Source: Phycisphaerales bacterium
Lineage (GTDB): Bacteria; Planctomycetota; Phycisphaerae; Phycisphaerales; UBA1924
NCBI GenBank assembly: GCA_016699835.1
Contig: CP064987.1
Span: forward strand, 2,852,001 to 2,916,000
Length of the DNA: 64,000 nt
Direction: 5' to 3'
This document shows, in pieces, positions 61,950-64,000 of the stretch. Position numbers and translations under genes: made by a program. Position 1 is the stretch's first letter, and each line of letters opens with the position of its first letter. Below the pieces are notes generated by a model. It did no database searches, was not told where the DNA came from, and was given only the letters and a program-made list of their open reading frames with translations.

Positions 61950-62648
61950 CTATAGGATCGCGCGAACGAGGGCGAGAAAGAGGCCGTCGCCGAGCGTCGG
62001 GTCGGTCGTGCGCTCGGGGTGCCATTGGACGCCGAGGGAGAAGCGTTTTTTCGGGTCGATCACGGCCTCAATGACGCCGTCATGGGCGCGGGCGATGACG
62101 ACGAGTGTGCCCGGTGAGCGGAGCGCCTGGCGGTGGTGGCTGTGCACCGTGCCCATGAGTTCGGGAAGTTCCGACGCGAGCGAGGGCGTGTGCTCCGGGA
62201 TGATCTCGTGATCGTGGCTCAGGTGGTCGGCGTGGGTGGGGAGCGTGTCGGGAAGGTGCTGGTCGAGTTCGCCCCCGGCGAGAAGCCCCATCAGTTGCAT
62301 GCCGAGGCACACACCGAGGAGGGGGGTCTCGGGGTGATCGTCGAGCGCGCGAAGAAGCCTGATCTCAAACTCCTGGCGATCGTGCTCAATCGGCGTGGTC
62401 CTGGGGTGCGTGGGCTTGCCGAAGGGTTCGGTGCGTGGGTCGTCGCCTCCCGTCAGGACAAACGCGTCGCAGGTTTCGGCGAATCGTTCGGCGAGGCTTG
62501 GAATCGGCGGGAGGATGATGGGCGTGGCGCCGGCGCGTTCGATGGCCTGGGCGTAGGCGAGGGCGACGCGCGCTTGGGGGCGTGCGGTGCGCGGGTGTGG
62601 GCCGAGGTCTGCCGTGATGCCGACGAGGGGTCGAGTCGAGTGCGGCAC
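61950..62648 (-). CDS. Gamma-glutamyl-GABA hydrolase-like (peptidase C26)
   Basis: 232 residues. PLVGITADLG, FVLTGGDDPRTEPFG, LLGVCLGMQLMGL (catalytic Cys), VHSHHRQAL and FSLGVQWHPE (catalytic His) match the PuuD/C26 class I glutamine amidotransferases. Releases glutamate from gamma-glutamyl compounds; polyamine use is inferred from the family only. Convergent with adk (10-nt gap). Confidence 0.88.
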   Translation of the reverse strand: MPHSTRPLVGITADLGPHPRTARPQARVALAYAQAIERAGATPIILPPIPSLAERFAETCDAFVLTGGDDPRTEPFGKPTHPRTTPIEHDRQEFEIRLLRALDDHPETPLLGVCLGMQLMGLLAGGELDQHLPDTLPTHADHLSHDHEIIPEHTPSLASELPELMGTVHSHHRQALRSPGTLVVIARAHDGVIEAVIDPKKRFSLGVQWHPERTTDPTLGDGLFLALVRAIL

Positions 62649-62768
62649 GCGTGGTCTCTGATCGGGTTCAACGTGGTCACGCGCTGGGCGTGGATGAGGG
62701 ACTCCCTACGATAGTGGTCCGCACGGGTGCGGCGTGGCTGGATATGGGGTCATGGAAGGGAACTCACG

Positions 62769-64000
62769 GTGACACGCAAGGGATTGCTGATTCTTCTGGT
62801 GGTCACGCTGGGGCTTGGGCTGGCGACGCTGGCGGTGCTGAAGAGCCCGGTGAAGGCGGCGAATGCCCCGGTGGACTGGCTGGTGACGACGGATCTCCAG
62901 ACGCTCAAGGGCCTGGAGATCGAGATGCCGCCGGCGTTGCGGGCGTCGTTCTCGCCGGATCGGGCGAGCGGCGAGTGGCTGCTGCGGCGCGAGGACCTCC
63001 AACGTCCGGTGTGGCCTGTGGGGCAAAGCAACCTGAAGGGGCTGCTCCGGCTGTTGCAGGAGTCGGCGGGGCGCGTGGAGGAGACGAGAGCCGGCGAGGT
63101 GCCCGCGGCGGTGGGGGAGACGCGGCTGCTCTTTCGCGGGCCCGACGACATCCAGAGGGTGATCTCGGTGCGACCCGACGCGATCGGTGGGTTTGTGACG
63201 GTCGCGATCTCGAGCGATGATCCGAAACGGCATGTGATCGCACGTCTCGATGCGGGCGTTGCGGGGACGTTGACACCCACAGGGATCGATGCGTGGCGGA
63301 AACTGGCGCCCCTGCCCCGGGAGGGTGCGGACACCACGGCGCTCACGCTCTCGATTCGCCGGCCTGCGGTGCGGATCGTGCGGAGCGAGGCGAAGTGGAC
63401 GGTCACGGACCCGGTGAAGCACCCGGCGGATCATGAGGCGATGGGCGTGCTCTTTGCGCAGTTGAGTTCGCTGCGGGCGGCGAAACTGGTGGACGAGCCT
63501 CCCGACGCGGCGACGCTGGGGGTGGACGATCCGACGACGCCGACGATCGAGGTGTGGTCGGGAGTCCGGCGGAACCCGATGGATCCGGATCGCGGGCAGA
63601 TCGTGGAGCGTGTGCGGCTTGGGGCTCCGGCGGACGTGGCACGGACGACGCGATTCGTCGTGGTTGAGGCGTCATTGGAAGAGGGTGAGACGCGGACCGA
63701 GTTGTGGGGGCCGGTGGTCATGGTTGTGGAGATCGATCGGCTCGCGGCCATTGACTCCAAGGTCGGGCGATACATCGCGAAGCGGGCGGTGGATCTCCCC
63801 GCGCCGGACGCGATTGGGTTTGCGATTCGTGCGCCCGGCGGGAACATGAGCGAGAACCCGGCGGGGGTTGGCGCGGCGGTGCCGAACGATTCGATGGTGG
63901 TGGTGCGGGCGGGGGAGGGGTTCAATGTGCTCGCGCCGCCGAATCCGCCTTCGGTGCTCGCGTCGGACGAGGTCGAACTCGCGAAGGGGTTGATCACGCT
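62769..64000 (+). CDS. DUF4340-like membrane-anchored protein, 3' part outside window
   Basis: At least 410 residues from GTG 62769, which follows AAGGGAA. A single N-terminal transmembrane helix (LLILLVVTLGLGLATLAVL), then DUF4340-like repeats: LSIRRPAVRIVRSEAKWTVTDPVKHPADHEAM, LRAAKLVDEPPDAATLGVDDPT, VVMVVEIDRLAAID. Such proteins accompany gliding/ABC-type transporter genes. The frame runs off the window. Coding frame supported by composition; no in-frame stop. Confidence 0.78.
   Translation, partial: MTRKGLLILLVVTLGLGLATLAVLKSPVKAANAPVDWLVTTDLQTLKGLEIEMPPALRASFSPDRASGEWLLRREDLQRPVWPVGQSNLKGLLRLLQESAGRVEETRAGEVPAAVGETRLLFRGPDDIQRVISVRPDAIGGFVTVAISSDDPKRHVIARLDAGVAGTLTPTGIDAWRKLAPLPREGADTTALTLSIRRPAVRIVRSEAKWTVTDPVKHPADHEAMGVLFAQLSSLRAAKLVDEPPDAATLGVDDPTTPTIEVWSGVRRNPMDPDRGQIVERVRLGAPADVARTTRFVVVEASLEEGETRTELWGPVVMVVEIDRLAAIDSKVGRYIAKRAVDLPAPDAIGFAIRAPGGNMSENPAGVGAAVPNDSMVVVRAGEGFNVLAPPNPPSVLASDEVELAKGLIT

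Noticed and set aside
1..64000. CRISPR array or rRNA genes
   Set aside because: No regularly spaced repeats and no rRNA-like stretches were seen.

Overview
The window is high-GC bacterial DNA, most likely from a planctomycete of the Phycisphaerales type. Two secreted host proteins end in a double calcium-loop repeat of the form DGxVTIDDLLyfLxxFxAGC (the GC-type dockerin-like tail known from that group), most genes lack a strong -35, and short -10-like TANNNT boxes recur. No species can be named from the sequence alone.

Layout. 1-2308: host genes (5'-part of a secreted protein, mnmA, tatA, tRNA-Met). About 2303-44306: a complete-looking siphovirus-type prophage next to the tRNA. Its left arm (2.4-15.5 kb, + strand) is a chain of short-overlap genes: an SSB-like protein, a DUF1376-type replication gene, a ParB-like protein, a HerA/DUF87 ATPase, a Pol X-like nucleotidyltransferase, RusA, a LuxR-type HTH protein, a CsrA homologue, a GH56 hyaluronidase-like lipoprotein and small membrane/lipoproteins. 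Its right arm (15.5-42.7 kb, mostly - strand, read right to left) is a standard HK97/lambda late block: ParB-methyltransferase, HNH, TerS, TerL, portal, protease, capsid, connectors, tail tube, chaperones, tape measure, minor tail proteins, a tip protein fused to NlpC/P60, and fibres. A roughly 4-kb cargo island (23.7-27.7 kb) interrupts the tail genes. It carries an orphan dockerin protein, two toxin-antitoxin pairs, a DUF3467-like gene and three lipoproteins. The integrase (42.8-44.3 kb) closes the element.

44.4-64 kb: host DNA. It holds a 14-repeat propeller-like dockerin protein broken by two frameshifts, a very large multicopper oxidase with two DNRLRE-like domains and a dockerin tail, a short ALDH-like protein without catalytic half, a CYTH protein, two kynurenine-pathway genes (ACMSD-like, kynureninase), a polyprenyl-phosphate sugar-phosphate transferase overlapping an O-antigen ligase/polymerase-like gene, fusA, adk, a C26 glutamine amidotransferase and the start of a DUF4340-like protein.

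How the parts may work together. The most interesting pattern is a recurrent two-part intergenic element in the prophage: a TAGTNT box followed 6-21 nt later by GTGGAC, just upstream of gene starts on both strands. The prophage also encodes a CsrA-type RNA-binding protein, and several of the GTGGAC boxes can present GGA in a small RNA hairpin, which is the site type CsrA proteins bind. I infer, but cannot prove, a phage-wide promoter plus post-transcriptional control circuit. Several genes (mnmA, two phage genes, the propeller gene) carry apparent frameshifts; sequencing error must be excluded before calling them broken.
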